From Sporomusa sp. (GTDB taxonomy: Bacteria > Bacillota_C > Negativicutes > Sporomusales > Sporomusaceae): a DNA stretch of 10,361 nt. Under the pieces are notes generated by a model. It saw nothing but the letters and a program-made list of their open reading frames with translations, was not told the DNA's origin and did no database searches. Shown here in pieces: positions 1 to 6,431 of this stretch. A program made the translations under genes and the position numbers. The stretch's first letter is position 1. Each line of letters opens with the position of its first letter. Location of the stretch: the NCBI GenBank assembly GCA_029256645.1, contig JAQSXM010000087.1, forward strand, positions 1 to 10,361. The letters run 5' to 3'.

Positions 1-1872
1 AATTCGCTATTAGATACTTCCGGCAGAATGACCCAGGCAAGCAAGGCGACGCGTGTTGCAGACCGCTTAGATCAGTATCTGCTTGATGGTAAGGCTAATA
101 TTAATGCTTTGGCAAAGACACCTTTTATAGCAGCAATGGGGTCTGTGGAACAGACAAAAACCTTGAAGGCTTTTTATGAAGGGAATGGTATGTTTGAACT
201 GATCTTCTGTATAAATCCTCAGGGGATTATCCAAAATACCTGGCCGTACTCCGACTTTGGCGGAAAAAAAGACTTTACTGACCGGCAATGGTTTAAAGAT
301 GTTGTTAGTGCAAATACAACTGTGATCTCTGATACCTATGTGTCTGCATTTACCAAACAGGCAACTGCGCCTATTGTTGCACCAATCCTGGATGAAAAGG
401 GACAACTGCTTGGTTATATTGGTGGCAATATCAAGCTTGACAATGTAACTACTCTGGCTAAAGAGTTAAATGAGGGGGCTACCGGCAAAGCCATTATTCT
501 CGATAAAAAGTTATTCTATCTTACTGATAGTCGTATTGAAGAAAAAGCGAAAGCACATGAGTTATTCAATAATGAGCAGATTTTACCGATCATTGCGAGT
601 GGTACCGGGCAGGTTGCCGTTGTTGAATCTAATCTGGTAAGCTTTGCGCCTATTGGCCAGACCGGCTGGTCGGTGTTAAAACTGCAAAATACGGCAGAAT
701 CAATGGCCAGTGCCGACGATTTGCAAAAATTTATTGCGATAGTTATTATCGTTTCTGTCTTAGGTATTGGTTTGGTTGGTTTTTATTTGGTAAAACGAAT
801 AAGTAAGCCGATCACTGCCATTGCTGCGGTTGCTGAACAGATCGCTGCCGGACAGATTGTTAAAGCCGATGTTGCTTATAGTGGCGATGACGAGTTGCGG
901 CGTCTCATCAACTCTTTTGGGACAATGACAGAAAACCTTCAATCCTTACTCCAGCAAACAAGCCAATCGACTGTGCTAGTGGCTAATGCCACAGGGCTTT
1001 TGTCAGCTAATGCCGAGCAGTCTGCGCAGGCCTCAAATCAGATTGCCATGTCGATTGGAGAGGTAGCATCCGGTTCTGAAAAACAGATTTATGCAGTCCA
1101 GAAAACGGTGGCTATTGTTGAAGAAATGGCTCAAGGCCTTGACGGGGTTGTTGCCAGTATGAATGAAGTAGCTGAGGCTTCGCAGCGGACGGCACTTGCG
1201 GCTAATACCGGCAACAAAGAAATTGTTTCAGCAATTAAGCAGATGAATCATATTGAAACCACTGTAAATAGTCTGGCACAGGTAATTACTAAACTTGGCG
1301 AACAGTCGCAAAAAATCGGACAGATTATTAATACTATCTCAGGCATCGCCAGCCAGACAAATTTGCTGGCGCTCAACGCAGCTATTGAAGCAGCCCGGGC
1401 TGGTGAGCAGGGACGTGGTTTTGCTGTTGTTGCGGAAGAGGTGCGGAAACTTGCTGAACAATCGGAGGATGCGGCCAAACAGATTGCCACACTCATCAGG
1501 GATGTCCAGCTTGATACCGAAAGTGCTGTTGCTGCAATGAACGATGGCAGCAGGCAGGTGAAGGTTGGTTCTGATGTGGTCAACTCAGCCGGAAAGGTCT
1601 TTGGTGAGATTGAGACATTAATTGAAGCCGCGGCAGGTAAGATACATACCGTTTCTGCAGACGCACAACAAATGGCAGAACGGGGCGAGCAGATTGTTGC
1701 CTCAGTGCGGGGAATTGAGGCAATAAGCAAAGAGAATGCAATGTATACCCAATCTGTTTCTGCTGCTACGGAAGAGCAAACTGCTGCGATGCAGGAAGTC
1801 GCCTCATCAAGTCAGAGTCTGGAAAACATGGTAGAAGAACTCAATGCAGTGGTAAAACGATTTAGAATTTAA
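1..1872 (+). CDS. Methyl-accepting chemotaxis protein, Cache-HAMP-MCP signal type (5' partial)
   Basis: Transmembrane chemoreceptor that senses an extracytoplasmic ligand and controls the CheA/CheW kinase. The frame is open from base 1, so the start and first membrane helix lie outside the window; 623 residues are visible. Counting from base 1, residues ~20-225 form a periplasmic/extracellular dCache-like sensor (NPQG strand, DRQWF segment, then LGYIGGNI). Residues ~244-264 are a hydrophobic transmembrane helix followed by KRISKPI, the start of a HAMP domain (~265-318). The rest is a long, Ala/Gln/Glu-rich coiled-coil signalling domain. Its conserved hairpin tip begins at residue 448 ([20 protein letters not shown], then [21 protein letters not shown]). 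The C-terminus ends in VVKRFRI and lacks a CheR/CheB-tethering NWETF-like pentapeptide. The amino-acid-binding dCache signature is incomplete (Phe where the motif has Tyr after Trp, and YVS where YxD is expected), so no ligand is proposed. The gene stands alone, closed by its own terminator. Confidence 0.95.
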   Translation, partial: NSLLDTSGRMTQASKATRVADRLDQYLLDGKANINALAKTPFIAAMGSVEQTKTLKAFYEGNGMFELIFCINPQGIIQNTWPYSDFGGKKDFTDRQWFKDVVSANTTVISDTYVSAFTKQATAPIVAPILDEKGQLLGYIGGNIKLDNVTTLAKELNEGATGKAIILDKKLFYLTDSRIEEKAKAHELFNNEQILPIIASGTGQVAVVESNLVSFAPIGQTGWSVLKLQNTAESMASADDLQKFIAIVIIVSVLGIGLVGFYLVKRISKPITAIAAVAEQIAAGQIVKADVAYSGDDELRRLINSFGTMTENLQSLLQQTSQSTVLVANATGLLSANAEQSAQASNQIAMSIGEVASGSEKQIYAVQKTVAIVEEMAQGLDGVVASMNEVAEASQRTALAANTGNKEIVSAIKQMNHIETTVNSLAQVITKLGEQSQKIGQIINTISGIASQTNLLALNAAIEAARAGEQGRGFAVVAEEVRKLAEQSEDAAKQIATLIRDVQLDTESAVAAMNDGSRQVKVGSDVVNSAGKVFGEIETLIEAAAGKIHTVSADAQQMAERGEQIVASVRGIEAISKENAMYTQSVSAATEEQTAAMQEVASSSQSLENMVEELNAVVKRFRI

Positions 1873-1893
1873 CCTGACAGTAAAATGATATTG

Positions 1894-1936
1894 AAAAAGC
1901 AAGGGTAGCCGGTAGCTGGTTAGTTCTTGCTTTTTT
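1894..1936 (+). terminator. Rho-independent terminator after the chemoreceptor gene
   Basis: AAAAAGCAAG (1894-1903) pairs perfectly with CTTGCTTTTT (1926-1935), and the descending arm merges into a T6 run (1931-1936). The 22-nt loop can fold further (AGC...GCT). It lies 22 nt after the chemoreceptor stop codon and separates that gene from mutY. Confidence 0.85.
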
Positions 1937-1971
1937 CGTATGTTTAGGGCTATGTTTCGGGTCTAACATTG

Positions 1972-1980
1972 TGGTATTAT
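1972..1980 (+). promoter_or_regulatory. Possible extended -10 promoter for mutY
   Basis: TGG followed by TATTAT (1975-1980) fits an extended -10 element (TGn-TATnnT). It lies 65 nt upstream of the mutY ATG and downstream of the previous terminator. No convincing -35 hexamer is visible, as is common for extended -10 promoters. This is a motif match only. Confidence 0.3.
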
Positions 1981-2044
1981 TAATGAAATTCAGGTTCGCT
2001 ATTTATAGATAATTATTTTTTGAGCTTAAGAAGGGAAGACCATA

Positions 2045-3106
2045 ATGACTTTGGCGACAAAATTACTGGATTGGTATGATAAAAATGGTAGAGACCTGCC
2101 CTGGCGTAAAGATAAAGATGCCTATAAAATATGGGTTTCTGAGATTATGCTGCAGCAAACGCGGGTAGAGGCAGTAAAAGACTATTATAGTCGGTGGCTG
2201 GATCGGTTTCCGACATTGGCCGTGTTAGCTCAGGCATCTGAGCAGGAAGTACTTAACTATTGGCAGGGGCTGGGTTATTATAGCCGGGCCAGGAATTTAT
2301 TGGCAGGTGTCAGGGAGGTATGTTCTAAATATGGCGGCAAGGTACCTGACAATCCAGCTACGATACGGCGATTACCCGGGGTTGGTGAATATACGGCCGG
2401 GGCTATCGCCAGCATCGCCTATAACCAGGTTGCTCCGGCAATTGATGGCAATGTTCTTCGGATATTCAGCCGGCTGTTCTGCCTGGATGGAGATATTACT
2501 AAGTCGGCGACCAAGCGGGAAATTGATCGATTAATCAGGCAGAATATTTCTGATCAATACCCGGGTGATTTTAATCAGGCGTTAATGGATTTAGGTGCCA
2601 TGATCTGCATTCCCCGGCGGCCTCGCTGCCAATTGTGCCCGTTAATTAATCTATGCGAGGCTTACGCCCGGGAGGTTCAGGATATGCTGCCGGTACGGGC
2701 GCCGAAGAAGGCACCACAACTGGTTATACTGGCTGCAGGGGTAATGCTGCGGAACGGGAAATACCTGGTGCAACAGCGCCCGGAAACCGGTCTGTTAGCC
2801 GGGATGTGGGAGTTTCCCACGATAGAAGTTATTGAGGGGGACGTGGCAGCTGAGCGGTTAAAAGCAGCATTCTGGAATGAGCTGCGACAATCAGTAAGTA
2901 TTAAGGAAGAAATATTTCACTGCCACCATATTTTTAGTCATCGTAAATGGGATATCTCTTTTTACCAATGCGAATGGCTGGCTGGGGATGACCTAAAAGA
3001 TAAGGCTTGTTGGTTAAGTTCATTAGAATTAAGATCAGTGCCCTGGGCTGGACCTAACCACAAAGTGGCTTTGTGGTTAGAACAAAAGGCTATGCAACAG
3101 ATATAG
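2045..3106 (+). CDS. mutY: A/G-specific adenine DNA glycosylase MutY
   Basis: Base-excision repair enzyme that removes adenine mispaired with 8-oxoguanine, preventing G:C to T:A mutations. It has 353 residues, the normal length for the family. The catalytic domain carries SEIMLQQT with the catalytic acid Glu33, the helix-hairpin-helix LPGVGEYTAGA (110-120), and the conserved Asp134 in AIDGNV. The [4Fe-4S] ligands Cys188, Cys195, Cys198 and Cys204 show the expected C-X6-C-X2-C-X5-C spacing. Residues ~225-345 form the NUDIX-like 8-oxoG recognition domain, including QQRPETGLLAGMWEFP and the FSH motif (297-299) that reads 8-oxoG. AAGGGAAG at 2031-2038 sits 6 nt before the ATG and supports this start. 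The gene is monocistronic between two terminators. A perfect 12-bp inverted repeat lies inside its 3' end (3054-3080). No key residue is missing. Confidence 0.97.
   Translation: MTLATKLLDWYDKNGRDLPWRKDKDAYKIWVSEIMLQQTRVEAVKDYYSRWLDRFPTLAVLAQASEQEVLNYWQGLGYYSRARNLLAGVREVCSKYGGKVPDNPATIRRLPGVGEYTAGAIASIAYNQVAPAIDGNVLRIFSRLFCLDGDITKSATKREIDRLIRQNISDQYPGDFNQALMDLGAMICIPRRPRCQLCPLINLCEAYAREVQDMLPVRAPKKAPQLVILAAGVMLRNGKYLVQQRPETGLLAGMWEFPTIEVIEGDVAAERLKAAFWNELRQSVSIKEEIFHCHHIFSHRKWDISFYQCEWLAGDDLKDKACWLSSLELRSVPWAGPNHKVALWLEQKAMQQI
3054..3080 (+). repeat. Perfect intragenic inverted repeat in the 3' end of mutY
   Basis: CTAACCACAAAG (3054-3065) and CTTTGTGGTTAG (3069-3080) are exact reverse complements separated by only TGG. 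The 12-bp perfect hairpin lies wholly in coding sequence (the GPNHKVALWL segment of MutY) and ends 24 nt before the stop codon. No T-run follows, so it is not a terminator itself; the true terminator hairpin begins 29 nt downstream. Confidence 0.85.
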
Positions 3107-3108
3107 AT

Positions 3109-3150
3109 AAACTACTCCCGAATCATGTGATTGGGGAGTAGTTTTTTTTT
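3109..3150 (+). terminator. Rho-independent terminator after mutY
   Basis: AAACTACTCCC (3109-3119) pairs perfectly with GGGAGTAGTTT (3134-3144), and a nine-T run (3142-3150) follows. The loop continues as a second stem, AATCA/TGATT (3121-3125 with 3128-3132), after one G-G mismatch, giving a hairpin of about 17 bp with a TG turn. This is a very strong intrinsic terminator that isolates mutY from the feo operon. Confidence 0.93.
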
Positions 3151-3227
3151 GTGAAGCTAAAAATATATACCCCTGTGTGTAACCAATAACGAAACCGCAA
3201 CATAGCATATAACAGATAGCCTGATAG

Positions 3228-3241
3228 TTAGCTGAGGCTAA
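3228..3241 (+). promoter_or_regulatory. Putative DtxR-family operator, site 1 (feo)
   Basis: TTAGC-TGAG-GCTAA is a perfect 5-4-5 inverted repeat upstream of feoA. The TTAGC half-site and overall symmetry resemble the DtxR/IdeR iron-box family (TTAGG...CCTAA). It is the most upstream of three similar sites. Binding by the regulator encoded at 5853-6278 is inferred. Confidence 0.6.
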
Positions 3242-3257
3242 AAAAAATAATATATCT

Positions 3258-3273
3258 GTTAGCTATAGCTAAC
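3258..3273 (+). promoter_or_regulatory. Putative DtxR-family operator, site 2 (feo), perfect 16-bp palindrome
   Basis: GTTAGCTATAGCTAAC is a perfect 16-bp palindrome. Its core TTAGC-TATA-GCTAA (3259-3272) has the same 5-4-5 architecture as site 1, 31 bp (about three helical turns) downstream of it. TATATT (3275-3280), a possible -10, follows immediately, so occupancy would be expected to block transcription. The last point is inference. Confidence 0.68.
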
Positions 3274-3293
3274 TTATATTTTTTGGCAATCTG

Positions 3294-3307
3294 TTAGCTA
3301 AGGTTAA
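3294..3307 (+). promoter_or_regulatory. Putative DtxR-family operator, site 3 (feo)
   Basis: TTAGC-TAAG-GTTAA matches sites 1 and 2 with a single arm mismatch (GTTAA instead of GCTAA). It lies 35 bp downstream of site 2 and ends 3 nt before the feoA Shine-Dalgarno sequence (3311-3317). Its closeness to the gene suggests a repressor site in the transcribed leader. Confidence 0.55.
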
Positions 3308-3310
3308 GTT

Positions 3311-3317
3311 AGGGAGG
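3311..3317 (+). promoter_or_regulatory. Ribosome binding site deciding the feoA start
   Basis: AGGGAGG is spaced 9 nt from the ATG at 3327. The in-frame alternatives TTG (3318) and GTG (3321) lie 0 and 3 nt from it, too close for initiation, so ATG 3327 is preferred. Confidence 0.75.
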
Positions 3318-3326
3318 TTGGTGTGT

Positions 3327-3602
3327 ATGAGTGTTCAGCAGATTTCAACAATTGCTCTTTCCGAATTGGCAGTAGGGGCATCCTGTTATGTGGCCAGTGT
3401 GGAGCTTGAGGGGTTATTGAGAAGAAGGATACTGGATTTGGGAATGGTGCCAGGTACATCTGTTCGCTGTGTGCGGAAAAGTCCGGCCGGTGATCCGATT
3501 GCTTATGCTGTCAGGGGCAGCACTATTGCCCTCCGGACAGATGATGCCCGCCTTATCCGGGCCTATATACCAGATAACACATGCACAGATGGGGGGAAAT
3601 AA
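3327..3602 (+). CDS. feoA: FeoA, small cytosolic SH3-like subunit of the ferrous iron transporter
   Basis: Small cytosolic protein that works with FeoB in Fe(II) uptake; family members adopt an SH3-like fold and are thought to modulate or help assemble FeoB. The 91-residue product has the FeoA hallmarks: LRRRILDLGMVPGTSV in the middle, an AYAVRGSTIALR strand pair, and a closing ARLI. Length is typical (75-95 residues). The start is ATG 3327, chosen from its Shine-Dalgarno spacing over upstream TTG and GTG codons. It is the first gene of the feo operon; its stop is only 3 nt before the feoB GTPase start. Three DtxR-like palindromes precede it, so iron-responsive repression is likely (inference). 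Confidence 0.93.
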   Translation: MSVQQISTIALSELAVGASCYVASVELEGLLRRRILDLGMVPGTSVRCVRKSPAGDPIAYAVRGSTIALRTDDARLIRAYIPDNTCTDGGK

Positions 3603-3605
3603 ACA

Positions 3606-4382
3606 GTGGCACAGGTGATAGAGTCTACCAGGCGTGTATTACGGGAACATTTTGGGATTAACACCTGCCCTGGTCAGTTCGTGATTGCACTTGCAGGTAA
3701 TCCTAATGTTGGCAAAAGTACAGTTTTTAACGCGTTGACCGGCTTGCGGCAGCATACCGGCAACTGGCCGGGCAAAACGGTCGATAATGCCCAGGGAACC
3801 TTTATGCATAATAATAAATCATTTTTACTGGTGGACTTACCAGGTACTTATTCCATTTTGGCTCATACCGCAGAAGAACAGATCGCCCGGGATTTTATCT
3901 GCTTTGGCCGTCCTGATGTAACCTTGGTTGTGGTAGATGCGACCTCACTTGAAAGAAACTTAAATCTTGCATTGCAGATAATGGAAATGACTCCGAAGGT
4001 TGTTGTTTGCGTCAATCTTATTGATGAAGCCAGAAAAAAAGGGATTGAGGTCAATATTGAGATGTTGGAAAAAGAACTTGGCGTGCCGGTGGTAGCAACA
4101 GCAGCACGCCAGAATGAAGGCCTTGCTCACCTAATATATACCTTGCATCAAGTAGCCACAGGTGAGTGTAAGACCAAACCTAACCAGTTAAAGTACTCGC
4201 CTGAGGTAGAGCAGGCAGTGCAACTGCTGTTGCCAAGTGTCGAGCGTCTTATTGGTAACAAGCTTAATTCCCGGTGGGTAGCCCTCAGGCTTCTGGATGG
4301 TGACAAAGCGTTTATTGAAAGTATCGGAATGCATTTAAAGTTGACCGGTATAAGTGTTATCAAGGAGGCCGCAAACAGATGA
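3606..4382 (+). CDS. feoB: FeoB GTPase domain protein (soluble half of a split FeoB)
   Basis: Cytosolic GTPase part of the Fe(II) transporter, here a separate 258-residue protein. Motifs: G1 P-loop GNPNVGKST (31-39), the GNWPGKTV segment (52-59) holding the G2 threonine, G3 DLPG (77-80), G4 NLID (137-140) and a G5-like AAR segment (~166-168). Residues ~185-258 resemble the helical guanine-dissociation-inhibitor domain of NFeoB. The start is GTG 3606, preceded by a GGGGGG-A3 purine run and 3 nt after the feoA stop. The ORF ends TGA at 4380-4382, overlapping the membrane gene as ATGA. Intact FeoB is about 650-770 residues in one chain; here the two products add up to 726. A sequencing frameshift is unlikely because the downstream gene has its own strong ribosome binding site. 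Confidence 0.93.
   Translation: MAQVIESTRRVLREHFGINTCPGQFVIALAGNPNVGKSTVFNALTGLRQHTGNWPGKTVDNAQGTFMHNNKSFLLVDLPGTYSILAHTAEEQIARDFICFGRPDVTLVVVDATSLERNLNLALQIMEMTPKVVVCVNLIDEARKKGIEVNIEMLEKELGVPVVATAARQNEGLAHLIYTLHQVATGECKTKPNQLKYSPEVEQAVQLLLPSVERLIGNKLNSRWVALRLLDGDKAFIESIGMHLKLTGISVIKEAANR
4362..4368 (+). promoter_or_regulatory. Ribosome binding site for the FeoB membrane gene, inside the upstream gene
   Basis: AAGGAGG is a near-perfect Shine-Dalgarno sequence 10 nt before ATG 4379. It lies within the last codons of the FeoB GTPase gene. With the ATGA overlap this supports translational coupling and argues that the FeoB split is real. Confidence 0.8.
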
Positions 4383-5785
4383 AAGACAATGTTAAACCCA
4401 TGAATACGCTGGCACAGTTATGCGCGGAGGCTGATTCTATCCGTCTCCGCCAGGATAACAGTATGGGCGATAAAATCGTTGAAGATATCTACGCTAATGC
4501 CGAAAGTATTGCCCGGAAAACGGTTAAATCACCCGCAGCAGATAAGTCGCACTGGGATAACAAGCTAGACGATATTTTGACATCGCGGATCTTTGGCTAT
4601 CCAATTATGCTAATGCTGCTTGGTATGGTTTTCTGGATAACAATTGAAGGTGCTAACATTCCGTCACAAATGCTGGCCAATGCGTTTTTCAGTTTCCAGG
4701 AGCAGTTAACTATCTGGTTTCAGGCAGCCGGTGCACCGGCCTGGTTGCATGGAATGCTGGTTCTTGGCCTTTACCGTGCCCTCGCCTGGGTTATCTCGGT
4801 AATGCTGCCGCCGATGGCGATATTTTTCCCGTTGTTTACTCTATTGGAGGATTTGGGGTATCTGCCCCGGGTTGCTTTCAATCTTGATAATATGTTCAAA
4901 AAATGTAAGGCTTGTGGCAAACAGATACTAACGATGTGTATGGGGTTTGGCTGCAACGCTGCAGGGATAGTGTCCTGCAGGATTATTGATTCGCCCCGGG
5001 AAAGGCTGATAGCCATATTAACCAATAACTTTGTGCCTTGCAATGGCAGGTTTCCAACCCTTATCGCAATAGCAACTATTTTTGTAGGAGGGGCTTTGGC
5101 ACCCCAGTATGAGACTGCTGCTGTCACTGTATTTATGACCAGTCTGGTAATGCTCGGGGTTGCCTTCACCTTTGCGGTTTCCTGGCTGCTATCACATACA
5201 GTCCTTAAGGGCGAGGCTTCTTCAATGGTATTGGAACTGCCGCCTTATCGCAAGCCGCAGATTGGTGCTGTTATTTACCGGTCGATGATTGACCGCACCC
5301 TGTTTGTTCTTAAACGCGCGGTTATCATGGCAGCTCCGGCAGGCGTTCTTACCTGGATTCTTGCCAATGTGTACATAGGTGATATTAGTATTCTGCAGCA
5401 CCTTGCCGGATGGCTGCAGCCGTTTGCTTACGCAATCGGACTTGACGGATACATTCTGTTGGCCTTTATCTTAGGGCTACCCGCCAATGAGATTGTTGTG
5501 CCGATTTTACTGATGAGTTATTTATCCACCGGGTATATGATTGAGCTTGATGAATTGACAGAGTTGCATCAAGTATTTATCAGCCATGGCTGGACTTGGT
5601 TAACGGCTCTGAACACGATGTTGTTCTGCTTGCTTCACTGGCCGTGCACCACAGCACTACTTTCAACATATAAGGAATCAGGCAGTGCCAAGTGGACGTT
5701 TTTAGCTTTCTTACTACCGACAGTAGCTGGATTTGCTGTATGCTATGTTGTTGCTCAGTCGGCTCGCTTGTTAGGCTTGGTATAG
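4379..5785 (+). CDS. feoB: FeoB membrane permease protein (membrane half of a split FeoB)
   Basis: Inner-membrane Fe(II) permease component, 468 residues, working with FeoA and the separate FeoB GTPase. A soluble N-terminus (1-~70) contains VEDIYANAESIARKTV, which corresponds to the last helix of the NFeoB helical domain, then LTSRIFGYPIMLMLLG, which matches the first membrane segment. The Gate/nucleoside-recognition repeats carry the family's pore motifs: GFGCN (Cys192), PCNGRFPT (Cys221), GLPANE (366-371) in place of the usual G-x-x-K-E, and WPCTTALLSTYKESGSAKWT with Cys423. About eight or more membrane helices are evident. Unusual is CKACGK (Cys176, Cys179) just before Cys187 and GFGCN, where E. 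coli FeoB has GLPGK. The gene is translationally coupled to the GTPase gene and ends 8 nt before its terminator. Confidence 0.93.
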   Translation: MKDNVKPMNTLAQLCAEADSIRLRQDNSMGDKIVEDIYANAESIARKTVKSPAADKSHWDNKLDDILTSRIFGYPIMLMLLGMVFWITIEGANIPSQMLANAFFSFQEQLTIWFQAAGAPAWLHGMLVLGLYRALAWVISVMLPPMAIFFPLFTLLEDLGYLPRVAFNLDNMFKKCKACGKQILTMCMGFGCNAAGIVSCRIIDSPRERLIAILTNNFVPCNGRFPTLIAIATIFVGGALAPQYETAAVTVFMTSLVMLGVAFTFAVSWLLSHTVLKGEASSMVLELPPYRKPQIGAVIYRSMIDRTLFVLKRAVIMAAPAGVLTWILANVYIGDISILQHLAGWLQPFAYAIGLDGYILLAFILGLPANEIVVPILLMSYLSTGYMIELDELTELHQVFISHGWTWLTALNTMLFCLLHWPCTTALLSTYKESGSAKWTFLAFLLPTVAGFAVCYVVAQSARLLGLV

Positions 5786-5793
5786 TATTTGGT

Positions 5794-5825
5794 GGCAGGG
5801 GCAGTCAGCGGTCCCTGCCTTTTTT
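5794..5825 (+). terminator. Rho-independent terminator after the feo operon
   Basis: GGCAGGG (5794-5800) pairs perfectly with CCCTGCC (5813-5819) across a 12-nt loop, followed by T6 (5820-5825). It starts 8 nt after the stop of the FeoB membrane gene. No T-run follows it on the other strand, so it is probably not an efficient terminator for the convergent regulator gene. Confidence 0.9.
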
Positions 5826-5844
5826 ACATGATCAGAAAGTATAT

Positions 5845-5863
5845 CAGATTTCTTATGAATCTG
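5845..5863 (-). other. Weak hairpin at the 3' end of the regulator gene
   Basis: CAGATT (5845-5850) and AATCTG (5858-5863) form a 6-bp stem with a 7-nt loop spanning the stop codon of the convergent regulator gene. No U-tract follows on the minus strand. It may help define the 3' end of that transcript, but evidence for termination is poor. Confidence 0.3.
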
Positions 5864-6278
5864 TCATCTGGCAGCTTTCAAGAAATGTGTATAAGTGCTG
5901 ATAAACATCAGGATTTTTTCGCATAAATACCACCAGTGCCTGGATTGAACCTATAGTGGATTTAGACAGATAGTGTTCGATTGCCTCGGCCTCGGCAGCA
6001 ATATTGCAGTTTGCACGCAGCATTACTAAGAATTCCTGAATAATCTGGTTGCGACGGACAAGGAATTTACCGGTTTCGATGCCTGTAGCAGTCAGACCGA
6101 TATGGCCATATTTTTGATAGGTAATGTAGTTGAGGGCTTTAAGTTTGCGCATGGCCTTGGTAACCGAGGGCAGGGAAACATTGAGCTTGTGACTGATATC
6201 GGTAACCCGTACAACACCGAGGCTGGTGTGAAACCGGTATATTTCCTCAAGATAGTCTTCCAGACTTGGTGAAAGCAT
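5853..6278 (-). CDS. DtxR/MntR-family metal-dependent transcriptional regulator
   Basis: Metal-activated repressor, 141 residues, the size of MntR-type members without an SH3-like third domain. Residues ~5-62 form the winged helix-turn-helix (SLPSVTKAMRKL as recognition helix, then a YGHIGLTATG wing). Residues ~65-141 are the dimerisation and metal-binding region. Compared with Bacillus MntR, ligands Asp8, Glu11, Glu98, Glu101 and His102 (IEHYLS) are present, but the residue matching His77 is Asn77 (LVRRNQII). The start is ATG at 6278, with GGAGG (6286-6290) 7 nt upstream; the in-frame GTG at 6284 overlaps the Shine-Dalgarno sequence and is unlikely. It converges on the feo operon, whose control region carries three DtxR-like palindromes, so it is probably the feo regulator. 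Whether it responds to Fe(II) or Mn(II) cannot be read from the sequence. Confidence 0.9.
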   Translation of the reverse strand: MLSPSLEDYLEEIYRFHTSLGVVRVTDISHKLNVSLPSVTKAMRKLKALNYITYQKYGHIGLTATGIETGKFLVRRNQIIQEFLVMLRANCNIAAEAEAIEHYLSKSTIGSIQALVVFMRKNPDVYQHLYTFLESCQMTDS

Positions 6279-6285
6279 ACACACC

Positions 6286-6290
6286 CCTCC
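6286..6290 (-). promoter_or_regulatory. Ribosome binding site deciding the regulator start
   Basis: GGAGG (minus strand) is 7 nt upstream of ATG 6278. The alternative in-frame GTG (6284-6282) begins 1 nt after it, so the ATG is the likely start. Confidence 0.7.
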
Positions 6291-6317
6291 GCGTTAAACA
6301 GTGTAACTATAATATTG

Positions 6318-6347
6318 ATAATGTTTCTCAGTACGTTATTTTGGCAA
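6318..6347 (-). promoter_or_regulatory. Possible sigma-A promoter of the DtxR-family gene
   Basis: On the minus strand TTGCCA (6347-6342) is separated by 18 nt from CATTAT (6323-6318), five and four matches to the -35 and -10 consensus. It lies 40 nt upstream of the start codon. Between promoter and gene, GTTACACTGTTTAAC (6307-6293) has GTTA/TAAC ends like the feo operators but is otherwise dissimilar, so autoregulation is only a possibility. Confidence 0.35.
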
Positions 6348-6431
6348 CTACTATATACTATGATGAATTCCAGAATTATGAACCTTCCATTGAGAAAAAA
6401 GAAAGGCACTTGTTTATTCAACATACAATAT

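Noticed and set aside
1248..1730. Antisense open frame of 160 codons opposite the chemoreceptor
   Set aside because: A low-complexity Ala/Ser-rich shadow of the coiled-coil coding sequence, with no start signal.
4361..4385. Sequencing frameshift splitting an ordinary feoB
   Set aside because: The second gene has its own strong ribosome site and ATG, its frame is a distinct soluble-then-membrane protein, and split FeoB genes are known in Firmicutes.
5794..5825. Bidirectional terminator serving both feo and the convergent regulator
   Set aside because: The hairpin has a T-run on the plus strand only; the minus-strand continuation lacks a U-tract.
6293..6307. A fourth feo-type operator upstream of the DtxR-family gene (GTTA...TAAC)
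   Set aside because: Only the 4-bp ends match and the internal GC half-site bases are absent; spacing is 15 rather than 16 bp. Too weak to call.
6407..6425. Sigma-54 promoter (GGCAC near 6407)
   Set aside because: The required GC of the -12 element at the proper spacing is absent.
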